A stretch of DNA of 64,000 nt, from NCBI RefSeq assembly GCF_026151205.1, contig NC_087082.1:9308901-9372900 (forward strand), given 5' to 3'. Positions within the stretch are counted from its first letter, which is position 1. Every line of letters starts with the position of its first letter. The translations under genes were made by a program, and so were the position numbers. Positions 23,201 to 33,760 of this stretch are shown in pieces. The notes beneath the pieces are model-generated. The model saw only the letters and a list, made by a program, of their open reading frames with translations, had not been told where the DNA came from and did not search any database. The stretch comes from Bolinopsis microptera. Lineage: Eukaryota > Ctenophora > Tentaculata > Lobata > Bolinopsidae.

Positions 23201-25024
23201 GCTATGAGTGGTTCTGCAAAGAACCTCGCCGAGGGAGCCTCCTCCGCAGCCCGACAAGCACTGGAAAGTAGGGAATCAGTGGGGAGCTCTAGAGTTACAG
23301 ACAGTAGAACATCTACCGTTTCAGCAAGGAGTCTCAAATCTAAAACAGAGTACGTTGAAGAAAAGAAATACCTAAGATCTCTTCAGGGTGATAACTCTGA
23401 CTATGACCTTGACATGTCCAATTGCAGTGCCATCTCGAAAACTGCGACTCCACCGGCGAAGTCAGCAGCATCATCACGTGCTTCAACAGTAAAAGGCAAG
23501 TCCTCTAAATCGCCAGCTCACAGTGATAGCAGTTCATCAGAGTCAGAACAGGAATATGACAAGCGAAAGTCTCCAGGCAGTAAAATAAGTGTAAGAAGTA
23601 AGTCCCGTTCTAAGCCAATGGGTATGGTTGGATTCGAACTGAGCGATGATCGAGATCAGGGTTCCATTTCAGACAGCTCAGAAGATGTAAAGGTAACGGC
23701 AGCGGTAGGAAGGCTCAGTAAAAAGTCCATAAGATCTCCCCAATATGGTAGTAGACCTTCATCGTCCGCTTCAAACAAATCAAGAATATTGTCAGCCCGA
23801 GAATACGCCAAGAAAAAACAGGTCTCAACTGTCGCCAAAAAGGATTCAGACTCGTCCGATAATTATTCTGATATATTCTCCAGCGACGATGAAAAGAAAT
23901 CTAAAAAAGATAAACCACACTCTAGGAAGTCATCAGCCAAATCGGATCACTCAAAAAAGTCAGCAAAATCAGATCATTCCAAGAAATCCAGAAGTTCAAG
24001 TGCGAGCTCCAAATCCTCGCACTCAGCAGCTGCAAAGAGTATGGTGGACGAACTATTAGCTCTTGAAGAATCAATCCTGCCAGGTGAGAAAGTTGAAAAG
24101 GTTGAAATGGCGAAAAAAGAAGATTCTGGCTCCGGCTCGTCATCTGATGATTCCATGTTCGAGGCTGCAAAGGATTCCTCTTCATCTGAAAGTGATGCAT
24201 CAAAGTCTAAAGCCAGCTCAAGGTCAGGCTCAAAAGCGAGTAACGCGTCCGCAAAAATAACCAGGGTTTTTAGTGTGCACTCCGATCTTGGCAAATCAAC
24301 TCCTGTTAGCCTAAAAGAGAGCCGAGCATCCAGTAAAAGTTCCATTTCCAAGGTCTCAAGTCGAGCATCAAGCGCTTCCTCAAAATCAAGCGCTTCCTCC
24401 AAATCAAGTAAGGGTTTCCTTTCTAATCTAAGGGGTTCTTCCAGCGCTAGTTCTAAATCAAGTGCATCTTCACATAGAAGTTCGAGCAAAGCGTCTTCAA
24501 AGAAAAGTAGTCGTGTATCAAAAGCTCATTCTTACTCAAGTTCCGATTCAGACTACGAGGGGGCAGCAGGGAAAAGTGACTCCCACCACTCTTCCTCCAG
24601 CAGTAGTGAATCAGACGCACCTCTGCAAGTTTCAAGAGCATCAACCCGTTCTGAAAAATCAATCTCACGAGCAAGCTCTATATCTAAACACTCTCTGAGG
24701 AGTCAATCTTCACGGGCGAGCTCCAAACACTCATTTGCCAGCTCCAAATCATCAGCAAGTTCCAGACACAGCAAATCCCGAGCAAGTTTAGCGTATTCTG
24801 TTGAAAAAGAGAAGAGTTTCTACTCCGATACGGAGTCAGAAGCTGAACCCCAAATAGTGGCACCTAGAGCCCTTACAAGATCTGGTCTCAGTCACTATAG
24901 TGCTAGTGGAGACGAACAGGGGTACAGTGATGAGGAAGAGGCGACAGTCGGTCCTCTTCCACCTATTGACGATAAACCTATCACTGCTGCCAGAGAAGAT
25001 GCTCTTCCACCCGTCACGAGTTAG
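20212..25024 (+). CDS. Large disordered Ser/Lys-rich protein with N-terminal PAEK repeats
   Basis: A 4.6-kb exon (20406-25024) encodes about 1,538 residues without interruption. A 34-bp exon, 20212-20245, fits before it in phase; the start codon must lie further upstream and was not found. The N-terminal part is about 18 copies of a 10-11-residue unit close to PAEKAPSTTPK. Next come Ser/Arg/Lys runs (SRSSRSSRSSHSSKSKHSS type), four tandem SSKDVKTPKPEKDQ units (about 21838-22005), a doubled GLDLKLKSP motif (about 23030-23120), many acidic SSDSD/SSDE patches that look like casein-kinase-2 sites, and an acidic C-terminus ending LPPVTS. No folded domain, signal peptide or membrane segment is visible. 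The composition resembles scaffold or RNA/microtubule-associated phosphoproteins, but I do not recognise the family. Confidence 0.75.
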
Positions 25025-25095
25025 TGTACTTTATTTCTCCAAAACTTTTTATATTTGTTGAAATGAGACCAAAACTGTTTAAAGGTTCAGAACAT

Positions 25096-25375
25096 TTAAT
25101 GTTAGAGTAGTTCGCTGTTTATTAGTATCATGATGAAATACTAATAGTTGGATAATATCCGATTGAAAGAGGCAAGGACAAATGAAACAGGAAGTTAGGA
25201 ATGTAGGCAAATATAGTGTTGAAAGTATTAAAACTGTTTTAATACTTTTAACACTACTATATAACACATAATTTGAGCCTGAAGATGGCGTTGACGCCGA
25301 AAATTTACCTACATTCCTAACTTCCTGTTTCATTTGTTCTTGTCTCTTTCAACCGAATATTATCCAACTATCAGT
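25096..25375. mobile_element. Foldback element with 73-bp inverted arms and a hammerhead-like core
   Basis: Arms 25140-25212 and 25303-25375 are inverted repeats with only a few mismatches. The right arm is followed at once by GGTTCAGAACAT, and the same 12 bp lie at 25084-25095. This suggests insertion of 25096-25375 with a 12-bp target duplication and a 44-bp tail on the left. Between the arms are a 19-bp hairpin (about 25218-25257) and CTGAAGA-(GGCG-TTGA-CGCC)-GAAA at 25279-25302. That fits the conserved CUGANGA-stem II-GAAA part of hammerhead ribozymes. Variable-length duplications, inverted partial copies and hammerheads are known for Penelope-like retroelements, so a short non-autonomous member is possible. 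No protein is encoded. Confidence 0.55.
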
Positions 25376-25438
25376 GGTTCAGAACATGAGCAAAGTTTTA
25401 TTAAATTTATAAATATTGCAGTTCGAAAGAGACCGAAA

Positions 25439-28052
25439 ATGTCGCGTGAAAGCACAAGCATGAAAGCGTTATTGATGGTAAGCCAGCAGATGAAGAAGGA
25501 TGGTGCAAAGAAACCAACTGCAAAGTATGCGGCTTCTCTCGGGCCCTATCGTGCAACCGGACATGTTTTCGAGTACATCAATCAGGTATGATACGAAGAA
25601 ATTGTAAGAAATAAAATTTTGAGTCTTGACTGACTATGCGCCTCATAAAACTAGTTCAGATGCTTTTACAAAATCGCTATAATTCCTTTACATTATTAAA
25701 ATGGTGCTTATAAATGAGTAAAATCTCCTAAATGAGTTCTCGTTTCAGCCTGAGAGACCCACAACGGGTGTCATAAGATCTCGACCGACTGTGCTAGAAC
25801 TTGTTGGTAAGTCGAGTGTAGTGTTGACGTCATGGAAACTAAAATTTGACAATTAGTTTTATGTAAAATTGCTAGACCTTGAGAGACCATGATAAATTTT
25901 TAATGTGAGACACACTAATGCATGAACTGAAATCCTTTTAATTCAGGGTTAGCTGGAGGAGGATTGAATTCTACGTAAGTAATTAAGTAATTAAGTAATT
26001 AAGTAATTAAGTAATTAAGTAATTAAGTAATTAAGTAATTAAGTAATTAAGTAATTAAGTAATTAAGTAATTAAGTAATTAAGTAATTAAGTAATTAAGT
26101 AATTAAGTAATTAAGTAATTAAGTAATTAAGTAATTAAGTAATTAAGTAATTAAGTAATTAAGTAATTAAGTAATTAAGTAATTAAGCAATTAAGTAATT
26201 AAGTAGTTAAGTAATTAAGTAATTAAGTAATTAAGTAATTAAGTAATTAGGTAATTAGGTAATTAGGTAATTAAGTAATTAAGTAATTAAGTAATTAAGT
26301 AATTAAGTTATTAAGTAATTAAGTAATTAAGTAATTAAGTAATTAAGTAGTTAAGTAATTAAGTCTTAACATCAGTATCAGATCCGAAAACAAACTCGTC
26401 GTAAAAGTAAATTATCAAAGTCTTTGCTACAATTACAAAGAATCATAATTATGAATTATCACTTCAAAATATAACCATTTTAAATTGCATATTCAATTAC
26501 TTCTCTCCCAGCTAAAAAATGTTACCCTTTAAAATCCTATCAGGGAATTCGGAATAGAGCGAGAACTAACATCCGTTTCAATCACCGGAAAACGGTTTGT
26601 AGCAAGAATGCAAAAAATGGAAAAATCTTGCAATTTCTTCGTGATCCTAATCTTTCTTTAAAATTCGCAGGAAAAAATCATGCTTTTAAAAAATGATCAA
26701 GTCCGTGATAAGATTGATTAAATATATTGACGTGCAACTGAGAATATTAATAATAATTGGCGGGCTTTTATAAAAGCGTCATTACAGCATGCTCGCTTTA
26801 AAAATAAAATTGTTCAGTTTTAATATTATACAGGATTTACGTCAAATTACGTAATTATAGACAAAAGGTCGGAAAAATTTACAGGTAGCTCATCAATAGT
26901 AAGTAGGCGTCGGAAAGGATTTTTGTATAAGGAGTACGATTTTAATATATCAAGCAAAAACTTGAAACTATAGATTAAAAATATTGTGAGTTTTCTATCG
27001 GTTCGATATAAGTTATGAACTCTAAGGCCTCCCACATACGTTTGATAAAATCTAAAATCAAACTCACTGACCAAAACGTATTCTAAGAACTATTTCTTTA
27101 GCCCAAAGGAGACAGCTGATAAAACAAACATTTGTTTCGACAGACATGAAAACAAGTAGTAATTATCAAAACTGTTCTGCAGGCCGAAAGTGATCCCGCT
27201 AAGTGCCGAACCACTGCCACCATTCCCGCGACTAGGAGCAGTGTCCAACTACCAGTCTAGTGTCAGAGGGAAGCTCACATACAATGATGTGTCTCAAGCC
27301 AGAGCCACAATCCAGCTGGAAAGGAAGAGGAGACAGCAGGCCAGAACTCAAGTGAGTGAAGAGTCAAACAATGATTACGTTGGTGGAAAACATTGACAAT
27401 AAACTTAATGTTATTGCATCATGAACGGCTGCTTGTACCTTCTTCAATTTGTGTTAAACGTTTATGATAAACTTTATTCAGGTTAAAAATTCGTTTTAAC
27501 AGGTTAATTTAACAAGGTTAAAATTTAGTTTAACAATGTTATAAGTTAAATTAACAAGGTTAACAGTTAGTTTAACAATGTTATAAGTTAATTTAACAAG
27601 GTTAACAGTTAGTTTAACAATGTTATAAGTTAATTTAACAAGGTTAACAGTTAGTTTAACCAGGCTACAAGGAAGTTGAATCATTTTAAAACCATAGTAA
27701 AGTATTTAAAGGTAAAGGTTTTAAACAGTTTAACTTATTGAACACGATTGTTATATTTGAACTTTATTAAAGTTTAATGGGGATAAATAAAATCTGACAT
27801 CAACGAGTAACATTTTACCCGGTAAAATTTACCAAGTATTTCACAACTCATAAAGTTCTCCTTAATGAAATATTTAACACTTTATAAAATTCTCCCCAGG
27901 CTGAGTACGAGATAACCCGGAAAACATGGTCAAGGTTCCAACTGAACCGTATCCCCTCCAACAACTCAGCCAATCACTTCCTTCGAGCTGCCAACAACTA
28001 CTTTCAGTCCACTGGATCCTACCGAGCTATGAGGGAAAATGTTCAGACCTGA
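25439..28052 (+). CDS. Basic 184-residue protein of unknown function, five exons
   Basis: Exons 25439-25585, 25749-25806, 25947-25974, 27183-27351 and 27900-28052 join in frame through mixed phases (0, 1, 2, 0), which makes chance agreement unlikely. The product begins MSRESTSMKALLMVSQQMKK and ends YRAMRENVQT. It is basic, with a Pro-rich middle (SAEPLPPFPRLG) and an Arg/Gln/Lys helix (QLERKRRQQARTQ). There is no signal peptide or membrane segment. The 28-bp third exon is followed directly by a long octamer tandem repeat whose first bases are the splice donor. If the donor at 27352 is not used, the frame runs on 15 codons to a TGA immediately followed by AATAAA, so a shorter isoform is possible. 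Family not recognised. Confidence 0.7.
25975..26364 (+). repeat. Octamer tandem repeat (AAGTAATT)n, about 49 copies
   Basis: About 390 bp of an 8-bp unit with scattered variants (TAAGCAAT, TAGTTAAG, TTAGGTAA). It starts at the GTAAGT donor of the third exon of the gene at 25.4-28.1 kb and fills the start of that intron. Confidence 0.95.
27398..27403 (+). terminator. Intronic polyadenylation signal
   Basis: AATAAA begins two bases after the TGA that closes the read-through frame past the donor at 27352. It could define a short isoform of the 25.4-28.1 kb gene. Confidence 0.35.
27490..27665 (+). repeat. 42-bp minisatellite
   Basis: About four copies of a unit containing AACAAGGTTAACAGTTAG and TTTAACAATGTTATAAGTTA, lying in the last intron of the basic-protein gene. 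The first copy is the most diverged. Confidence 0.85.
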
Positions 28053-30754
28053 TCACGTGATAAGGAGTAGTGTTTAGCTGACGTTACCATGGTTACCACG
28101 GTTACCACGGTTACCACGGTTACCAGCGGAGCTGTGTGAGATTGTGCTCAAATTATACTCAGTCATAGTGGTGAGGAACTCGCCAGAAATGTCGTGCAGT
28201 TATTTAAGTTTTAGTCAGAGGAAAAAAGTGACTGGAGCTGTTTTTTGCAGTGCACTTGTTTTCAATTCTTCGGCAAACATCGTTGCAGTGCAGATTTCTT
28301 TAAAGTTGTTAGAATCATCTCTTTTAAAAACTAGTCCGATCAGCAAAAAGTTCATGGTCGAATGTGTAAAAGTAATGCGATCATCTGATAAACTAGTTAG
28401 ACAATTTATAGGGCAAGCCTCAAATTATGTACTCTTTCAACCGATCAGTTTTGATAGCAAGAAACTTGGAACGTCGTAGCTCAAGATTTCCGATATTTGA
28501 TATTTTACCTTTAAAAAAATATTTGTGGCTCAAGTAGATTTGATTATTTCTTATATTGCTATATTCATAAGAAGTTGTCTATTTTGAATTTAACACTGAA
28601 ACTGTTTCCGTTGTGCAGTACTAGTAGTGTGCATGTGAGCCATGATGACTTCTGATCTCAATTACCCATGAGAATTATATTAGTGAGCTCACTTACCTAG
28701 GCGAGGTCGTCGTCAGATATTATGATTAAAATATGACATGAAATAAGACATGCAGACCGTAATTATTTCTTATCCTATCATTTGATGATGTCAAGCTCGG
28801 TAAAAGTTTTGATTTTTAGAGTGAGTCTAACTAAACAATTGAAAGCAAAAAATTTCCATCAAACGTCCAATCTTCACACTCCATAAGTGAGAGAAAAATT
28901 CGAATATTTGATATCCAACCAAAAGACAGTTGGAAAGAAAGTTTAGGTTAACAGGGTTACTGATATTATTCTGATATTATTCAGAACTTCATGATTTGTT
29001 AACGGAGGTAAGATTAACTCGATTCCTAGTTTTATAGCACTTGATCTATTTGTACCGAAATTCAAACATCATTTGCCTAAGTAATAGAGAGGGGAAATGA
29101 TGGAAGACGCACACTAATCACGAAGGGACAGCATTCCGAATAAAACATGGGCGGGAGCAAGTAAGGGGGCGGATTGCGGAGGATGGATTATTCGTGTCGA
29201 AGCAGACCATTAATGACCCGAGGGTCTAGTTATGAGCTATTGAACACTGATACAAAACGTGTTTCCTGTTAAGAACAACTCATTTTCATGAAACTTGTGT
29301 GGACATAGACAGTCGATAAATAAGTAAAAATTGTGGTCACTGCGGCAGTAGACTACCGTGAGAACAACTCATTTTCATGAAACTTGTGTGGACATAGACA
29401 GTCGATAAATAAGTAAAAATTGTGGTCACTGCGGCAGTAGACTTGAGAAATTCATGAGATGAGTGATTTTTTGTAATTTGCGGATGTCATTTGTTCGGTA
29501 TAAATATTGATAGTCTAGCGCTTGAAAATTGAAAAATTCTTTTATACCGTCACTATTAGTATTAATGGACGTGTTGCATGAGGGAATTTGTCTAATTCGG
29601 GTGCTGTACTGCAGTATAAAATCAATATTTATGACTACAAACTATACTGAAGTATAAGTTGAAGTGTTACGTATAACTTTCTGGCTGTGCTTGAGAGGTA
29701 AGAGGAACAGGTGAACCAAATAAATTTTATAGGAAAATCCTTAAAATCGTAAATATCGTAGGATTATGACCAAAAGAAATTCAAGTATTTTCTTAATATT
29801 TCTAATGTTAAATGTTACTCCAATTTAATATAATATTAATAAGATGCTGAGTGCTGACGATTATAGATATAATCAGTACCCGACAAGTGACCCGCCCAGT
29901 TCTTCGTTTATCTCCCATCGTTAACGCGTAGACTGTTTGAGTCCACCAAGTTGAATAAATTCAATAATTAAGCTGGCCACGTACGAACAGGACGACTGTG
30001 CCGGTGCTGGTGCCGGTGCAGGTGTTATTCCGATTATTGGACGTGACCTAGATTACCTTCCATTTACCATATCTTTGACGGCACTATTACCGGTCCGATC
30101 GACCTCCGACCGGCGCTCACCTACCGCCGACCAGCGCCCGACCGAACTCCGACCGGCGCCCGAACGACCAGCCTTGTCTATTCTATGACCTAAATTAGTT
30201 CAGGACAGGGTCCTCCGAGCCTTGCTTGCGTCGAGGGGTAAACTGGAGATTGGTTGCCATTGTGGATTGCGATAACTGATGTCCATACCGCTCTCCTATA
30301 TGTACTGTAGGCTGTGATGTGCCAATCACGTATCAATGGATCAGATCTCAATGGGAGCAACGTCACAAGATTACCCGTGAGCTTGTGAAATACGAATGTG
30401 ATCCGAAATTACAAATGTGATCCGAAAGTCGGACGGATGTCGCCAAAAACGACTCCTGTCTGACAGTGTCCAGCGACTCCTGTCCGAAACCGCTAATTCG
30501 GCTGTCGGACGGATGTCGCTGTCGGACAGATGTCGCCCAATCGCTTCGAGCAGCATCAAATCCCATTTCTTTGCAGATAGCATTTGCACTGCTCCCTCGT
30601 AAAAAGAGACGAAACCACACAACGTCCCATCGTTATACAATAAAAGTCCCTCTACTTCTTGGCTTAGCATTGTCCTTCCAAACTACTGCCTGAATGAATA
30701 GAACGCACGTTTCTGTCCGACATGGTGTGCATTGTTTTTTACAATCCTTTTTAT
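28053..30754. other. Non-coding stretch with small repeats
   Basis: Four copies of a 9-bp unit GGTTACCAC lie at about 28088-28125. An 83-bp direct duplication lies at 29272-29443. A GC-rich patch with repeated CCGACCGGCGC lies at about 30100-30165. At about 30425-30540 the phrase GTCGGACGGATGTCGC recurs. A 111-codon ORF at 28144-28479 has no supporting features. Confidence 0.4.
29272..29443 (+). repeat. 83-bp tandem duplication
   Basis: 29272-29354 and 29361-29443 appear identical, separated by six bases (ACCGTG). Each copy starts AGAACAACTCATTTTCATG and ends GCGGCAGTAGACT. The lack of divergence suggests a recent event. Confidence 0.9.
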
Positions 30755-30925
30755 TTTTATTTCATACCTCCTCTTTGATGCGGTCTATCAGCTCGGAGAT
30801 TAGAAAGAATAATTCGTGTATTTATAGTTGGTTGCAAAAGGAACATATGCCTGTGACACATTTAGAGAACCCAACATTAAGTGCCCCAACCTCATAAACA
30901 GGTCACACTTGGAGTTGGAGCTGAT
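30755..30925 (-). pseudogene. Truncated copy of the 3' end of the 7TM gene
   Basis: Read on the minus strand, this segment matches the last exon end of the gene at 32516-33760 at DNA and protein level. LNVGFSKC corresponds to LDVGLAKC and ELFFLISELIDR to ELFFLISELVDY. The copy has an in-frame stop just before the ELFFLISEL block and keeps only the last seventh or so of the gene. It is cut off at about 30925, where integrase-like sequence begins. It is a dead partial duplicate about 1.7 kb from its presumed parent and in the same orientation. Confidence 0.7.
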
Positions 30926-30929
30926 GCGG

Positions 30930-31735
30930 GGTTGCTATTGAGAGCTATTGGGTCCCTCAACACAATTTCGCGATCTATGTGTCTATCTAGACGCATCCCT
31001 ATTACGCAATGGGATGAGCTCCTGCCTGAAGCTATATTGATGTTTAATAACACTCAAAACAAATCTTCGAAATTCTCTCCTTTCGAGGCTGCTTAAACGG
31101 AGTGTCAGCAAACTTGCCAATCGACAATTATAGGTTGGGTGTTAATCAAAAAGAAGCTCAATACCCACGGTTGGTTAGGCAGAAGATCCCTCTTAACAAG
31201 CAGGAGTCTCGACTAAGCTATCAGAAACGTGCTAACAAGACTACTAATGTCAACGAATACCAGGTCGGGGACTGGGTGCTTCTAAGAAGAAACCATGGTG
31301 AATATCCCGGACTCGTCGACGAAACAAATATTTTACGAGTATCATCCGTTAAAAATTTTCCAGATCTCCAAGAAGATTGGAACATCATGCTGGGGAATTG
31401 TAAACTTCGTTTCCGGCAAATCCAAGATAGTTCATCATGACCAGATTCAGCCTGCGGACACGAAGCAGGATGCCTCTATGGTTATGGGTAGCTCAGCTCC
31501 GGTACAGAACCCTCAGGCACCAGCGGGAAAAGTTTCTGTTGATAACAGGCTCCCTCAGCACAATTTACCACTGATAGATCGGCAACAATTTGCGAACAAT
31601 GTTTTCAACATGTCAACGAGTGTAGTATTTGCCCCATCAGCTCCACCGCCGGCACCATCACCCCCACCTACAGTCTACACAACCCTCAACAACTACAACC
31701 ACCAGATCAGGGAGGGTAATCAAGCCCCCAACTAG
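30930..31735 (+). mobile_element. Broken Ty3/Gypsy-type integrase C-terminal region
   Basis: Three plus-strand reading-frame pieces in a row carry parts of an LTR-retrotransposon integrase. The first, ending 31096, has ITQWDELLPEAILMFNNT and SSKFSPFEAA (the W-x-x-x-L-P-E-x-x-x-x-x-N-N-T and F-S-P-F-E blocks of the core end). The second, 31102-31440, has LPIDNYRLGV and a VGDWVLLRR block. The third, from about 31295, has GKSKIVHHDQIQP, as in the C-terminal G-x-x-x-x-V-H-H-D motif, followed by a Pro-rich tail (PSAPPPAPSPPP). Frame changes and a stop separate the pieces and no gag, protease or reverse transcriptase is present, so the copy is inactive. No LTR was recognised. Confidence 0.65.
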
Positions 31736-32515
31736 ACTAATTGACCAGTTATAAATATAGGTCACACAATTTATAAATTTATAAACTTGAAGATGTATAA
31801 TTGAAATGAAACAATTTTATTATTGAAATGAAAGATAAAACGGATTATCATTGAAAATGAAATTTACATTTTTCTACGAATTTGCTAATTTTAAGTAAAT
31901 TTTTATAAATAAGTTATTTTGACTATTGAATTTCCATGCGCAAGGGTTATTTGTATTTCAATTATTTTGACAATATTTGAGATTTTAATCCTGAGAGAAT
32001 TTATATCTATTTCATATTAATATTAGGCACTTATAGGATCTTATATAGTTTTATGCATTCACTATGCATTCACTATTTTCATTGCTCCATCATCAAAACA
32101 GATCAAATTGAAACTATTATGTTTAAAATCAAAATTATAACTTACACAGCAATCAGCATGAAGATTGAAGAGCAATAATGATTTGAAACACTTTAATATC
32201 AGCACTATTATATGAGAGTTTGTGTGTACTCAGTACTGGTAACTGGGTAGTGGGTAAACGATTGTATGAATAAAGGGTACATCATGAAAACAAAAATCGA
32301 TAAGTAAAACAATATAATTTTACCATGTCCTTGTCTTTTGTCGAGTTTTAGAGTTCACTAAGTTAGACCTCAGCATGTATACTTCTGTAGGTTGATGTTT
32401 TAAACCTAACACCACTAGCAGTTGTTGTCCATGACTCTATAAGCTTCTCAATTCAGCAATGAACGTAATGTTTTCCCGATCCCTTTCATTTTCGTCCTTT
32501 CTTCAACAACGGTCT
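31736..32515. other. Non-coding stretch
   Basis: AT-rich, no gene. It includes the 3' flank of the minus-strand 7TM gene. Confidence 0.4.
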
Positions 32516-33760
32516 TTATGCCTTCTCTGTCCAGTAATCTACGAGCTCGGAGATCAGAAAGAATAACTCTTGTATAGTTGGTTGCAAAATGAGAATAGCT
32601 GTGCCACATTTAGCGAGCCCAACATCAAGTGCCAAAGACCTAACAAAAATGTCACACTTAGTGCTAATGTGAGTTTGCTCGATTCCATATATCTCAAAAT
32701 CAAATGAGAAGCAATTCATTGGCAATGCTGCATACATGATCAGCACAATAAAATCAAACAAGATTTCTATCGAGCAAGATATCATTGTTTTCTTGATATT
32801 CTTAGTTTGAGACTTTCCAACGTCTTTGTTGTTGTTCTTCCAATAGCCTATCAGGAAAATTATGCTCAGGAAAAGCGAGCCGACGTAGCCAACTATAGTG
32901 ACTGATGTCAGGGTTATCTGCCAGCTGGCAGCCCGAGCCTCTATTCCACTACAGGACTCCTGAAATTTAAACAGCAGAATCATGGACCAACCTATGAAAG
33001 TCGCCAATATAGCTACTGTTTGGCCTAGAGATATTCGAAGTAACCACCTACTCAAGAATTTCCTATGCTCTCGAAAGTAGAATGGTCGGTAGAGCAGAAT
33101 GTTTTGAAAGGCATAAATGATAGCGGTGAAGACCTTCAAACTCACTATAAAAACCTTCAAAAGCATAGTGACAAGGCTACTTATCACGATCAAAAGCAGT
33201 TTAACCGAGAAGTTAGGTTGAAGAGAAACGTAACGGGAATACTCCGGGACGATGGTTAATGCTCCAATAATGATGCACCATATGGAGAAGCATACCCTTA
33301 TCACTTTAACGACCCCTTTCTGAGAAGAAGCCCTCATTTTGACTACAAATCCTACCAGTCCGATCAGTAGAATTGCAGCTCCTTCTATGTAATACACATA
33401 ATGGGCGGCATCATGTCCTTTATCCATAATATTGTATCCAGAAGTGGTCCCGTTGTAGTCAAAAGTGTTGGAGTCATTAGCTGCTTTTTCCCAAAGAATC
33501 TTAAATGACTCATCAATTAATAATTGTTCCCTAAGATCTTTATGTATAAAGAGCAGCTCTATATCAACATTAAGATCTGTATCAGAGAATTGTTTCCGAC
33601 TCATCCCGTTTTCAAGAAGCTCTTTAGTAATGTCCCATTCAGCGTAAACTTTATCTCCCTCATGCACGATAACTTCAAAGCTGTCAGGTATCTTTTTGTG
33701 GTCAAAGTCCGAGCCATTTGTTTTGGAGAGTAACTCCTCGAACCACTTCAACGAAGCCAT
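32516..33760 (-). CDS. Divergent seven-transmembrane receptor-like protein (single exon)
   Basis: An intronless 414-codon frame. After about 120 polar residues there are seven hydrophobic segments at about 122-142, 152-172, 184-216, 243-264, 281-306, 326-348 and 368-394, the count expected of a G-protein-coupled receptor. Three N-glycosylation sequons (N15, N95, N104) in the N-terminal part fit an extracellular N-terminus, although no signal peptide is visible. At the end of the third segment LLYRPFYFREHRKF stands where DRY would be expected. In the seventh, ILQPTIQELF stands where NPxxY would be. It therefore resembles rhodopsin-type receptors only in layout, and another seven-helix family is possible. 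The start is the first ATG of the frame. A truncated duplicate of its 3' end lies at 30755-30925. Confidence 0.65.
   Translation of the reverse strand: MASLKWFEELLSKTNGSDFDHKKIPDSFEVIVHEGDKVYAEWDITKELLENGMSRKQFSDTDLNVDIELLFIHKDLREQLLIDESFKILWEKAANDSNTFDYNGTTSGYNIMDKGHDAAHYVYYIEGAAILLIGLVGFVVKMRASSQKGVVKVIRVCFSIWCIIIGALTIVPEYSRYVSLQPNFSVKLLLIVISSLVTMLLKVFIVSLKVFTAIIYAFQNILLYRPFYFREHRKFLSRWLLRISLGQTVAILATFIGWSMILLFKFQESCSGIEARAASWQITLTSVTIVGYVGSLFLSIIFLIGYWKNNNKDVGKSQTKNIKKTMISCSIEILFDFIVLIMYAALPMNCFSFDFEIYGIEQTHISTKCDIFVRSLALDVGLAKCGTAILILQPTIQELFFLISELVDYWTEKA

Noticed and set aside
25975-26364. Array of short units that might suggest a CRISPR
   Set aside because: The units are contiguous 8-mers without spacers, in an intron of an animal gene.
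28144-28479. 111-codon plus-strand ORF downstream of the basic-protein gene
   Set aside because: No recognisable domain, no regulatory context; probably lies in the 3' flank of the previous gene.
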